From Haliclystus octoradiatus (Eukaryota > Cnidaria > Staurozoa > Stauromedusae > Haliclystidae), in assembly GCA_916610825.1 (NCBI GenBank), contig OU744446.1, positions 37,053,833-37,117,832 on the forward strand: a stretch of DNA of 64,000 nucleotides. The letters run 5' to 3'. Shown one piece after another: positions 22,650-64,000 of the stretch. A program made the translations under genes and the position numbers. Position 1 is the first letter of the stretch, and every line of letters begins with the position of its first letter. The notes under the pieces are model-generated. The model made no database searches, was not told the DNA's origin, and saw only the letters and a program-made list of their open reading frames with translations.

Positions 22650-22846
22650 ATGTGAAAGTGCTCAATGTTTGTTAAAACAGAGCATAATATAAAATTGAGA
22701 CAAAGATGATGCAAAGCCTTTTCGTAACTCCAATTTCCATGTGTTTATTTCACGATCATCAGACGGTATCCTGTGAAAATCCCGATGAAATAAACACGTG
22801 AAACTTGGAGTTACGGAAAGGCTTTGCCTCATCTTTGTCTCAATTT
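22650..22846 (-). mobile_element. hammerhead-bearing retroposon, copy D
   Basis: On the minus strand: inverted repeat with ribozyme halves, then GGCTTTGCATCATC, then GCTCTG ... ATTGAGCAC (22658-22683). The outer A-rich words AGAAATTAAATAA and AGAAATAAATAAA may be a worn target duplication. Confidence 0.6.
22723..22766 (-). ncRNA. decayed hammerhead ribozyme (copy D, left arm)
   Basis: Core CTGATGA intact, stem I CGT/ACG kept, stem II CGTG with CACA (one mismatch, loop AAATAAA). The GAA segment has mutated to GGA and stem III is broken. The other arm (22794-22815) keeps the correct 3' half: CACG, GAA, ACT/AGT, ACGG, so the ancestor was a full ribozyme. Confidence 0.5.
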
Positions 22847-23527
22847 TATATAAGAAATAAATAAAACATTAACGAAAGATAGGAAAAGCATTTAGCATTT
22901 ACGAAATGAAAATAGAGAGCTGAATAAGATTTATTATTCCATTACACAGTATATGATTCTTGAGGAGACATTTAAAACCGATTCTTTTTGAGACTTCCTT
23001 CCTTGCAGACGGCAGATCATTCCACTTGTGATCTCACTGGATTAATTTCTATTTGTTATAGCTCTGAAAGTAGGCTATGCATCTTCTCAAATTAGACTTG
23101 TTACCATTTCGGATTGGAGGATATCAGGAATCGCAATCAATATCTCCCATATAGAATATTTGGCACCCAGACATCTACGATTATCGTGGCGTATACCGAT
23201 GCTTCCCGATTTTAAAAGGCGTGTCCAAACATCGGGTCGTTATCGAAACAAATCAAAATGCAAGCGTATATAATGGCTAAAATATCATTAAGCGTTAAAA
23301 TCCTTTCGATATATCCTTATGGTTATCCGCTATTCATCTATATAGATTGATGGATAAAATGCATTTCGAGTCGATGATAGTCACCACGATAATCCCACGT
23401 GTAGAACGCTCAATCGCTCACAAAAGTGTGACTCTCGATTTGTAGACCACTATTATTTTTATGTTACTAAATATATACTCTTGGATAGAAAAATAGTAAA
23501 ATAAAAGTGTCCGCATTTGCGTTGATT

Positions 23528-23551
23528 ATGCTCAGTGTTTAAAACCAGAGC
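23528..23551 (-). repeat. isolated tail motif of the hammerhead-retroposon family
   Basis: Minus strand GCTCTGG ... CACTGAGCAT, one base off the tail consensus; no ribozyme nearby. Confidence 0.4.
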
Positions 23552-24392
23552 TTCAATATTAAATAAATAAAAATGCTGCCTGTGAAAAAATACTTAGTGG
23601 TTTATTTTTACAAATAAAAAATAAAAAAAAAGGAAATGAAAAGAAAATATAATTAGTTGCAATAAATAGACTAATGAAGTCTCATTACTCCGACCAAAAA
23701 TTTGAGACTTTTAAAATTAGAAATAGCGATAATTCGTAAATCTCTTTTTGACTTATTCATTTAATATACTCTTGAATATAACATCTGTTATATTAATTTA
23801 ATGAATTCATGGTAAGAATGCAAAGCAGAAGTAGTTGCGACCATACGATATAATCGATACATAGGGGCATCCCCTACCCTATAGTTTTACTATTCAGCGT
23901 TGTGACTTTTTCTGTCGCTGGTGTCCCGTGTATATGAAAGGGAATTATAAAAATCAATTACTAATAATTTTGCAGGTACACAAAACTTGAATAACATTGG
24001 CAGCTGAACACTGTTTTTATTCTATAGCAGGTTACTATACTTCCCACGTACGTTTGAATATCACAGCCGCCGTCCCAATATATCGTGCGACAACGTATAA
24101 TAATTTTCTTTAGATAAGCTGGCGCCTCGGGCAGATGAGCTGTATAGACTGTTTATTGCCATAGTAATAGATCATAACACAACCCTTGATTACAACCACA
24201 AATCGAACGGAATAGAATAGGGCTATACACTTCTAATAATTAATTAGGAGTCTATCTATAATGTATGTAATATCTGCTTTTAATTTTCCAATATATTTTA
24301 CCTTAATTTTACATATACACAACACTGTATTAAGTTATAATTATGTTATGTCGAGGACTACCAAGGAGACAATACTTGTGGCTTTTTGATTT

Positions 24393-24488
24393 ACAAACAT
24401 ACATGCATACATACATGCATACATACATACATACATACATACATACATACATACATACATACATACATACATACATACATACATACAT

Positions 24489-24521
<33 letters not shown>

Positions 24522-24653
24522 TACATACATACATACATACATACATACATACATACATACATACATACATACATACATACATACATACATACATACATAC
24601 ATACATACATACATACATACATACATACATACATACATACATACATACATACA
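24393..24653. repeat. (ACAT)n microsatellite with a short (CA)n core
   Basis: About 260 bp of ACAT units broken by (CA)n at about 24505-24520. All open frames across it are repeat artefacts. Confidence 0.98.
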
Positions 24654-25884
24654 TCAAGAAACAACGGCAATTATACCTAGAAAAAGCATACCCTTTTAAC
24701 CTACATAAGCTATAATAGACGCTTGAAAATTGTATATTTGCAACCCTACTATTTAATAAACACTCAAATCAACGGTAAATTACGTGAGACATTCATAAAT
24801 CGATCAGCTACAGGCAAATCAGAGTTCTTGAGATGAAATGTGCAATTTTTAACTCTATACCACGGATATATTGCGGATACCGTGAGTGCCTAAGTATGTA
24901 CGTATCTCCAATCTAATTTTCCGATACCGAAATGACCTGGAAACTACGGCTTGCGTATATCGGGTCGAAATATAGCCCAACCCACAGTTCTCGTATATTT
25001 ATAAAGCGCACGTTAATTTCAATTTCAAAATACTTTACGTCATAGAAGAATCTTTCCATCAATAATGAAACATTCCGGCGATATGAAAAACATGTTATCG
25101 GACATTTCTTTAAATTAGTTAATAGTCACGAAACAACACAAAAGAAAGTTTATGTTTCAAAGACTCTGAAATAAGACAGCTGATCAAAGATACATAACGT
25201 ATTGAAGTTACTAAGCAACGATTTAATCATGTGATTAGTGCCCAGGGCAGCGTGAGAAAGTCAAACGATCACTTTGTGTATTTATGCTGCAAAATGAGGG
25301 TTATTTCAAATAAGGTTTAGAAATAAAGCGGAAACATCTCAAGATTAATTGAAAAGAATAAACCGTTACGATTCATAATACTAACAAAAGATAATTTACA
25401 CGAACGACTGAGCTATATATTCCAAGATAAAAAAATGTGTGAAATAAAACCAAACCACAACAAGTTCATATATTATCAAAAATTTATTATAAAATAATCT
25501 ATATTTCAATGTTGATAACAATTTGATTGTAACTCAAATCAAGAGGGTAATAGTTAGACAAAAGATAAATATCAATTTTGAGAGTTAAAATTTGTCCAAG
25601 GAACAACCCCCTCATATATGTAATAATGCGGTCATCAAATCAACCAATCAGTTCAACCTATTGAACAATGTAAATACGCCACCTGCTTTTCAAGCCGTCG
25701 ATCAAAAAAGAAAATCTCGCTTTATTTTCATTTAGCAAAAGACAGAATATAAAACCAAAGAATCCATAAAAACGCAAATACGAATTTTGAATTTAATAAC
25801 AAAAGACAAAGATTTATAAAATATACGGATTAAAAATGAGGATATGTCAAAGTTTATAAAAGATATATTTTGGTTCAAATAAAA
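24654..25884. other. upstream region of the ankyrin gene, no other gene seen
   Basis: AT-rich, no exon or clear repeat recognised. No convincing 3' splice site lies close to the ATG at 25885, so the gene may begin with a plain 5' UTR here. Confidence 0.5.
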
Positions 25885-27093
25885 ATGGCTATTAGCGAAA
25901 CACAACGTTGGACTGTTTCACCAGACCCAACTATAAGACGTGGAAATCATTTATCTAATATATTTCATACAGCGATAGAGCATAATGATATTACACAAGC
26001 AAAGATTTTATTAAAATATGAAAATGTTAAATTAGAAACTAGAAATGTTATTGGACAAACACCTTTACAGCAATGTTCATATAATGGTAATTTAGAAATT
26101 GTAAGATTATTATTGGAAAATGGTGCTGAATTGGAGACGAAAGACCCTCGAGGATGGACGGCACTTCATTATGCAGCATCAAATAATCATTATGATATAG
26201 TAAGATTTTTATTAGCACATTGTGCGAGTACTATGTCACGAACTAACGAAGGATGTTTACCTTCAGAATATGCAACTAGAGAGAAAGTGAAACAGTTATT
26301 AATCGATAATCAATGTGCAGTTAGTGGAAGTCCTGAACCTTTATGTAATAGCAGTAGTAGTTCAGGAGTAGGCACAGAAGATGACGATGATCCATCAGTA
26401 GAAACAACAAAATTCAATACCCTACCACGGAAATATGAACTTCGCAAATCTATAACACCATCAAAAATACCTAGAGCATTACAAAAGCGTCAACATCGAC
26501 AAGAAACAAATGTAGATGAGGAAGTACCTCCATCAGATAATTTAGATGGACTTAATCTGACACTGCGACGTCGGCCTAAAAAATGTAGTGATGATTATAG
26601 CCGATATCTTAATACGAGTAATAATCGAAGGACAATATGTGGTGAAAGCGATTCGTCGACAAATATAAGTCGAACATTACCGCGAAGATCAGCTCCGTCA
26701 TTTCCATTAAGAAGTGCCTCTTGCGATGAGGAATTAGAAATTGACCATGCACCATCGCTAAAACGTTCACAATCAACTAAAATACCGTCAGCAACGGATA
26801 CAAACGGTAGAGAACATCGCAATATGTTTACAAGTTGGATGCGAAATTCATTCGGTCGTAAATCGGGAACAACAAACCGACCGACAAAGAAATCGTCTTT
26901 ACCTGTGACAAAGAAAGAGCAACAGAATAGCCATGAAAATGAACGAGAGTGTAAAAGTAGTATGAGCTTACGTAAACGATTACGTTTACTATCAATAAGG
27001 CGTACAGCTAGTGAAACTAATATCACAGGAGATGATGCATTTTTATCACCAAAAGTAAGACGTACTACAAATAAAATGAATGTAACTCATTAA
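25885..27093 (+). CDS. single-exon ankyrin-repeat protein with long basic tail
   Basis: Intronless 402-aa frame. I chose the ATG at 25885 (context AAAAATGG); the frame is open five codons further up only from a TTG. About three ankyrin repeats occupy residues 25-130, with the clear signatures GQTPLQQCSYNGNLEIVRLL and GWTALHYAASNNHYDIVRFL. The remainder is disordered: a serine run and DDDD near 150, many S/T/R/K, several RTLPRR or LPRK patches, and a basic C-terminus with SLRKRLRLLSIRR. Short arrays of this kind occur in PPP1R27, PPP1R16 and NRARP proteins; I cannot choose among them and see no RVxF PP1 motif near the repeats. Role unknown; a scaffold or regulator is likely. AATAAA at 27409-27414 would make its 3' UTR overlap that of ZSWIM8. 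Confidence 0.8.
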   Translation: MAISETQRWTVSPDPTIRRGNHLSNIFHTAIEHNDITQAKILLKYENVKLETRNVIGQTPLQQCSYNGNLEIVRLLLENGAELETKDPRGWTALHYAASNNHYDIVRFLLAHCASTMSRTNEGCLPSEYATREKVKQLLIDNQCAVSGSPEPLCNSSSSSGVGTEDDDDPSVETTKFNTLPRKYELRKSITPSKIPRALQKRQHRQETNVDEEVPPSDNLDGLNLTLRRRPKKCSDDYSRYLNTSNNRRTICGESDSSTNISRTLPRRSAPSFPLRSASCDEELEIDHAPSLKRSQSTKIPSATDTNGREHRNMFTSWMRNSFGRKSGTTNRPTKKSSLPVTKKEQQNSHENERECKSSMSLRKRLRLLSIRRTASETNITGDDAFLSPKVRRTTNKMNVTH

Positions 27094-27429
27094 ATTCTAC
27101 ATAATAATTTCATGTGAAAACAACATTTATTTCCAGCACTCTGTTATAATGTATAATAGATTGTATTTATGGTTTTTTTATGACATCCAACGACAATTTA
27201 GATATCTACTATGCAACATGCATCAAACATAAAGATAGATCTTGATATGAAATTTCAGTTGATCATTACTTTTCTAATACAGTCTGATAATATAAAGCGT
27301 TTATAACGCAAAATGGGGGGCCTTTGAATAATTACAATAAGGCGATTTAACGTTGTTTTTCATGATTTTAGACAGGATTGTCAGCTACATAGCTGTGCTG
27401 TCAGCTCAAATAAAATCCGATTAAATATT
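27094..27429. other. convergent 3' ends of the ankyrin and ZSWIM8 genes
   Basis: Plus-strand AATAAA at 27409-27414, and TTTATT (AATAAA on minus) at about 27126-27131. If both are used, the two mRNAs overlap by about 280 nt in antisense. Confidence 0.4.
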
Positions 27430-50426
<22,997 letters not shown>

Positions 50427-52880
50427 GATCTATAAGTAAAATACTCAAAATGAAGGCTGCTTAAACATTTTATTTCTCTTCAAAGACAATTTACTCTGCA
50501 AAAATCGAGTAAAAGTACAAATGCAGCATTGCTGAAATCTCTCTTCACTTGTTTTCTATTTTCTCGATTGCATCAGAAAGAGGCTTGATCAATAATATGC
50601 ATATCAGAGGCTATTTCAATAAAGACGCCGATGGAGACAAAATCATATTAATTTTCAACTTCATTTTATTTTTCAATTGAATAATTTCTCATAATTTACT
50701 GGAATCTTGACGAGCATTTCAAACTAAGAAAATAAAATGCTACCATGTCATTCAACGTAAACACAAGAGTTTGTGTCCACATATTTTCTGCATGATTACT
50801 TGGAAATGTCGGGTAAGATTAACCTAATAGACTAATAGACAATAGTTGAGTTACAGGCTAACAGTTGAGTTCAATATCAATGGAACCAAGAACCGTAGCC
50901 GTAGGCCTATGCTGATTTTAATTTTTTTATTCTGATATATTTTTCAATATTATGTAAATTTGAAGTAACATATTTACATGCACTGAAAGAAAATTAAAAA
51001 AAGCAATTAAAATTAAAACTGCGGTGGGTGTAAAATATTTGATGTGCGTGTCATAATTGTGTCGATGCTTTCCCAGTTGAATTGTTGAGCTGAACAAATT
51101 GGAAGAATTAATTCGACGGAGAACATAACTATTGAAGAAAATTTATAAATCATCAGCAGAAAGTTCTTACAAAATATTCTGTACAACGCCGTGAAGTATT
51201 CGTCATGTCAACCCGGAAATTCTAGATTAAATCAATCTGGTCTGTGTGGTCGGCGGGTCGGTATTTTACACCCACCCTTAAAATTGCCTAGGTGATAACG
51301 TTTGTGTTTCAGTATTACCTAAACCAAATCTTGACAAAAGGGCCTGGGAGTAGTTCAAGTGCACTCTTTTTCAAAATTTTTGGCTTGGTGTGGGCCCTAA
51401 CTTGGATACTGATTGGTTCTAGATCATTTCAAGACCTGTATTGAGCGATTCCATCAGAAGTGAAACCAAAAATTTTAAAAGCGTCAAAAATAAAGCAAGG
51501 AATTCAGACAAAAATCAATTGTTTTCTCTAAAATAGATACTTCTACCATCATTATATATATGTTTGATTAAGATTATAGACTTCGATGAGGATAAAATTA
51601 ATGTTTTAAAGAGAGCGTCGAGTTGGCCGCTCCTCAATTTATGAGAACAACAACAAAATAAAACATGAAATTTTGCGTTTTTCTGTTCATGATTTCTATC
51701 AAAAATTACATCAATCAATATGAATTCACTTGTTTTGCATTATTAAGTAGTAGAAGTAAAGAATAATGAGTGTATTTTACCTTGAAATTATATAAATGTT
51801 TCGATCACTTCGGGCCGCTGTCAGTCAGACACGAAAAAGTCCTAAATGTTTTGTTTACTCCACAGCGTGACACTTCATCGCTAAATCCTTTCGTATGCAA
51901 AGTAGAAAACAGCTCATTTGCATATTTGGCGGGAAATATTGTTCTTTTGTTCAACGTTATCCTTTAAATGTGCGTGTCTGACTGACAGAAAATATTCATA
52001 CGGACAGTTTCGACCTAAGCACAACAGTCGGCATCTCAAAGCTAATACCGTAATAATCATATAATCAAAGAAGCCGTGTGACCGCCTACCAGTTGTCTTG
52101 GACACTTCACACCACGTGGTAATTTGAGGTCGCTGTCGTCAATATTTAGTCATGCGTGCTGACTGTTTTATCACATGCGAAATGGAAATGGCAGTTCACT
52201 TGGCCTTGTTGTTTAGAATATTATATGTATGTGTGCTACATTTTGAACAAAAAGAAAGATCAATTTACATTACATGATGATTATAGCTTTGGAAGGAATA
52301 TATAAAAGTTTTAATAAAAGTGTATTACTTGTGTTTTATGTCAAGTTATGTCAGTCAGACACAAACTGCTTCGGAGAGGTTAGTCAGACACGAAATCTTG
52401 TCAGTCAGACACAAGAAACATTTGTTTATTGCCGTATATATTTTGAAAGTATTTAATAAAATGAATAATATTTGTAAAGTATAGTATCTTAAGAACATGA
52501 TGAGAGTGATTTTATTCTTCTTTATGCCAACACTTCGCAGAAATCTACAGATGTTCATCTCCAATTGGCAAAATGGCGAGCGTCCGTGTCAGTCAGACAC
52601 GGACCTTAAACTTGCTGTAGTTTATTTATATTTGGAATAATGAGGAATATTTTTACTTTGTGGGAATGATTTCGCCACTCTTTATTTGTAAGAAATAATA
52701 ATTGATCAAACTTTGCGTGGATGTTGATGCCCTATTCGAAAATATCTCCCGACGTGTCAGTCAGACACGATGGAACCGCCCTAATATAGGTGAAAAAGGT
52801 CACATTTGATGACTATGCAACCTTTTTGTGTAATGTTTACTGACTTGAATACACCATTTATTTACATTTTAGAATTCCTT
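50427..52880. promoter_or_regulatory. shared upstream region of ZSWIM8 and the helicase, TCAGTCAGACACG motif cluster
   Basis: Both flanking genes start outward from this 2.45-kb gap. Between about 51823 and 52770 the word TCAGTCAGACAC occurs about seven times in either orientation (51825, 51974 reversed, 52348, 52381 partial, 52399, 52588, 52757). The fullest form is CCGTGTC, spacer AGTCA, GACACGG, an inverted repeat. A splice acceptor (TTTACATTTTAG, ending 52872) lies 8 bp before the helicase ATG. No coding exon seen. Whether this is a promoter or a decayed repeat is open. Confidence 0.45.
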
Positions 52881-60784
<7,904 letters not shown>

Positions 60785-61176
60785 AATGTTGACGTCACTG
60801 CACACATTGGTATGTAATACATATAATTCATGCATTAAATTATGAGTTATGAATGAAATTGTATTTTGATATGTGGTGGGATATTTAAAATGTATTGTTT
60901 TATTCACATCTAAATTGAAATTTTTATTATGGAGATCAATCGATTAAGTTTGTATAAATGAGAAGGTTCGCTTTCTCACATCTTGATTCTTCTCTTCAAA
61001 TCTCAATCGAGGCAAATTAACCAGGATACGTCTTCTGACTGAGTGATCAGTAGTCATACGAACAACTTTTCTACTACAGTACCATAAACCACCTTTCATT
61101 CACGCAGCTATGAATGATTCTATTTTCAAAACTAGTGGCGTGTGCTATTATTGTGCTTAAAATCAACTTGAATATA
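60785..61176. other. downstream flank of the helicase gene, no gene seen
   Basis: Possible ATTAAA signal at 60834-60839; otherwise no recognised feature. Confidence 0.5.
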
Positions 61177-61361
61177 CAGTGTAACCCGCTTATGTGCAAT
61201 TCGGATAAGTGAAATTCCCGCTTATATGCAACCTGGCTTTGAAACCCGTTAAACAATTTTTTGGTCAAGTCCTTGGTAAACAATTTCGGATAACTGCAAA
61301 TTCGGAGAAATGCAATGAAAACCGTTGGCAATTTTGACTTACACTTAAGCGGGTTAAACTG
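61177..61361. mobile_element. pogo/Tigger-like MITE (CAGTGTAACCCGCT)
   Basis: 185 bp; ends CAGTGTAACCCGCTTATGTG and the complement of CAGTTTAACCCGCTTAAGTG, flanked by TA. The best-preserved copy of its family here. Confidence 0.75.
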
Positions 61362-61631
61362 TATTACGTTTTGATTTTGTAAAGATCCCTGGGGAGTATC
61401 TCCTTTGTTTTGCGCGCAAATCACAGAGCAGAGGCTGATAAGAGATTTAGCTTTTCGGAATTCTCAAACATTTTTGTTCTTTTTTCTTATTGATTTTTTG
61501 TCAAGATTTTGCCTATAAATCAAAAGAGGATCAGTCTCCTACTGGATTTGCTGTATTAGTCCAGAATATAAGATCCAAGTGCCCCCTCTTTTTTCGGACC
61601 CTACACTCTTTCACGTGCTACTCTCAGCTCT

Positions 61632-62016
61632 CAGTACTAATCTCTAAAGAGGATTAGCTCAGATGGCAGAGCAACCGAACTTCAGATCGATCATATCTGC
61701 TCGACTGTGGTTCAAATCCCCCTAAGGTCAACTCAGCCTTGACTTTATCTGAAACATCAAATGAGCACCATCTGAGGATGGCGGATGGAATGGTCCGGGG
61801 GGAATTGCATTGTGAGTAGCTGCGGCGCATCGTTGCGCATTGACAATCAAGATCTATCTGCCATGAAATCTGTTGAAATTGATCTGCAGTGTCGCGGCTG
61901 AGATCAACAGAGAGCGTTTAAAATCATTGCTCTCAGCGAGAAAAGCCACTCATCTAGAAATAGAGGAGTGGTACGGGTGCCTTTGGTAGGGCGACACCGT
62001 CTACATTACATTACAT
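61632..62016 (+). mobile_element. tRNA-derived SINE (family 1), with 13-bp target duplication
   Basis: TACTCTCAGCTCT flanks it (61619-61631, 62017-62029). Head GGATTAGCTCAGATGGCAG, B box GGTTCAAATCC, body as in the 32757 copy, tail of ATTAC units. The cleanest copy, so recently active. Confidence 0.88.
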
Positions 62017-62095
62017 TACTCTCAGCTCTTATTAGACAGATGCTAGTCACGTGATTTTACGGACGCCATTTTCTTATCGTCTAACCCAGGCTCTC

Positions 62096-62957
62096 GTAAT
62101 TTGAACAAAGCGCGAGAAAATAATATCATGAATTCAATCTTCATGCTCAAGATAGTTCTCAATTATCTACCACACTACAAAATCTATCTCTGTGGGCAAA
62201 TGAATGGCAGCTGAGAATTACAAATGAAAAATGTTTTACATTATCTGCTGGAAATTTAAGCGTTGCTGCAGTTTATTATTCGTTACATGGCCACACCTTT
62301 GAAATTGTAACAAAAATTCGAGATCTTGGCATAAATTAACATATGACCTAAAATTAGTAATGTAGACGGTGTTGCCCCCGTACCACTCCTCTATTTCTAC
62401 AGATTTCATGACAGATAGGTCTCGATTGTCAATGCGCAACAATGCGCCGCAGCTACTTACAATGCAATTCCCTCTGGACCATTCTATCCGCCATCTTCAG
62501 GTGGTACTCATTTGATGTTTCAGTTAAACTCAAGGCTGAGTTGACCTTCAGGGGATTTGAACCACAGTCTATCAGATATGAATATGATCCGGTTGAAGTT
62601 TTGGTGCTCTGCCATTTGAGCTAATTCCCCTATGAGCTAATAACATATGACCTGAAACCATCAAGTCATTGTTCCATGTTAGCAGCAAAAGCTCATGGAC
62701 GGACATTTCTTATATTTAAATGCTTTATATCTTCAAACATTGATCTGCTAGTCAGAGCATATAAAAATATATATACGTCCGCTATTAGAATCCTCGTCAC
62801 CAGCCAGTATAGAACCCCTGCCTAGTGAAGGACATCGACAAAATAGAATCCATACAAAGATTTTTCACTAGAAATTATTTAAAATAACAAATCATCCAAA
62901 AGCAGAGTATGAACAATACCTTATCATGCTAGGATTAGAATCTCTAGAATGCAGGTG
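62096..62957 (+). pseudogene. LINE reverse transcriptase C-terminal remnant (CR1/Jockey-like)
   Basis: Two pieces of one reading: LSLWANEWQLRITNEKCF ... IRDLGI (62185-62336), then after a SINE insertion YDLKPSSHC, AAKAHGRTFL, YIRPLLESSSPVWNP and LGLESLECR (62641-62957). These match the end of the RT domain and the following conserved segment of CR1/L2/Jockey-type LINEs. Several frame changes; inactive. Confidence 0.7.
62350..62640 (-). mobile_element. SINE family 1 inserted in the LINE remnant
   Basis: Minus-strand copy flanked by the 13-bp duplication TAACATATGACCT (62337-62349, 62641-62653). Part of the body is missing relative to the 61632 copy. Removing it rejoins the LINE sequence exactly. 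Confidence 0.85.
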
Positions 62958-63225
62958 ACTATTTTTTGATTTGTGTTTTGATCTTTATTTTATTTGGCTT
63001 ACGGTTTCATTTTTGTTTTGCACTTCACGTATCAAAACGAAATGTATCTTTTCATTTTGCGGTCTATGTATGCGGCTTTTCGTCATTGCCTTCCATTGTT
63101 CCCCTCATGGGATCTCCCGATGGATCTCCCCCAAACCATCCCTTCCCACATTGAATCCATCAACGCGGGTAAATCATTTGCTTAAGTTATCACTAAGGTA
63201 TAATATAGTGCACATTACACTCCCA

Positions 63226-63652
63226 ACTCTCTGTAAATCGGAAACTTAGTAGAACAGTAGAGTCTGCAAACTCACGGACAAAAGATGGAGATTTAAAAGG
63301 GGGCGTGAAAATGTGCGAAAGCTATCGTCTTTTAAAGGCAGCATTTACCGGCGGTCGCTATGAGCTTAATTTTGATTTATCGTAATTCAACGATCAATGC
63401 CAGTCTTGGCTTTCAATTTTAAGTTCCAACATGGTTTCAGACACAGAAACAATACTAATGACGAACACGCCTGTGGATCTAAGCGCATATAGAGCCCACC
63501 GGTCATTTTTGCATGTGATGCGACGCCAACATTTTCTGGCAATGAATCAATGTTGAGCGTTTTGAAGAGAGGTTTTGAGCGCTAAGATACGATAACTTCC
63601 TTGTCAATTTTCGTCAACTACTGTTCCACTAAATTTCCGATTTACAGAGAGT
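63226..63652. mobile_element. short relative of the Mutator-like foldback
   Basis: Inverted ends CTCTCTGTAAATCGGAAA and complement, then AACAGTAGAGTCTGC as in the 10537 element. Inside, GCGACGCCAACATTTTCTGG parallels CGACGCCAAGATTGTCTGG near 10680. Confidence 0.65.
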
Positions 63653-64000
63653 CTATGAGCACTTTAAAGCAACAAAAATGAGGGGTTCATTTTGGTACAT
63701 TATTATTAAACCACTACAGCAATTTCAAAAAGTGCAGAATTTTTGCTGTAACAAGATGTATCGTTTCAATATAGTCTAAACCATTTTTTTCAAGGCTAAT
63801 TCAGCACTGAATTACTTATAAACTTGTTTCTTATAAAAAATTATGTGTATAGTAGACGTATACTCTCATTATAGGTTCATGCAAGGGTGATGTGACATAA
63901 AGTTTAGCCTCCTGGATTCCTACTTTGGAGCATTTTAACATTTTCGTCTAAACATTTTATCGAATAAATTAGAAAAAATGTTTGTTTTTTTCTAAATTTG
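63653..64000. other. right edge, no gene seen
   Basis: AT-rich. At about 63886-63960 a worn relative of the GTCCGACAAAA MITE family seems to begin. Confidence 0.4.

Larger units (their letters stand above)
22103..24392. other. intergenic, no gene seen
   Basis: AT-rich. Holds the methyltransferase poly(A) signal, hammerhead-family copy D, a lone family tail at 23528-23551, and a LINE tail fragment near 22543. No coding exon found. Confidence 0.6.

Noticed and set aside
24330-24715. Long open frames of repeated YVCM or IHT residues on both strands
   Set aside because: They are translations of the (ACAT)n microsatellite; every frame of such a repeat stays open.
26595-27026. 143-codon frame on minus
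   Set aside because: Antisense shadow of the ankyrin-repeat gene's coding sequence.

Overview
The window is nuclear DNA from an invertebrate animal. Host genes are split by introns with GT/AG borders, and the space between and inside them is filled with AT-rich sequence, microsatellites, tRNA-derived SINEs, LINE remnants, LTR retrotransposons and many inverted-repeat DNA elements. Nothing looks bacterial, plasmid or viral. The short word AGGCCTA recurs, which I have seen in several marine invertebrate genomes, but I cannot fix the phylum from sequence alone.

Four host genes can be rebuilt. TRMT10A-like tRNA (guanine-9) methyltransferase lies on + (9441-22102, nine coding exons, 299 aa). A single-exon ankyrin-repeat protein lies on + (25885-27093, 402 aa). 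A ZSWIM8-like SWIM-finger ubiquitin-ligase receptor lies on - (50426-27430, thirteen coding exons, 1459 aa). A divergent DDX28-like mitochondrial DEAD-box helicase lies on + (52881-60784, five coding exons, 506 aa). All exon phases close without a frame break, which is strong support for the models. The ankyrin and ZSWIM8 genes meet tail to tail; ZSWIM8 and the helicase are divergent, 2.45 kb apart.

Mobile layers: 1-3947 is the 3' part of a decayed Ty3/gypsy element; 3948-6365 is a nested set of large palindromes; 10537-11548 is a Mutator-like foldback; 46042-50005 is a complete, apparently very young BEL/Pao element that carries gag-protease but no reverse transcriptase, lies in ZSWIM8 intron 1, and sits inside a SINE that already held a hAT-type MITE. 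SINEs, LINE pieces and MITEs with 2-, 3-, 8- and 11-bp target duplications fill the introns. A palindromic family built on GTTCATGAAC has about twenty copies, mostly in introns of TRMT10A and the helicase.

The most interesting signal is a repeat family (copies near 13.7, 22.7, 55.2 and 56.9 kb; relatives near 14.0, 17.0, 19.0, 23.5 and 30.1 kb) in which sequences read as compact type-I hammerhead ribozymes. The core CTGATGA ... GAAA is kept while stems I and II differ between copies yet still pair. Several copies carry two ribozymes head to head in an inverted repeat, share a 3' tail GCTCTG ... ATTGAGC, and are flanked by 13-17 bp target duplications. This suggests a retroposed, self-cleaving RNA element. 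All calls come from reading the sequence; no search or folding program was run.
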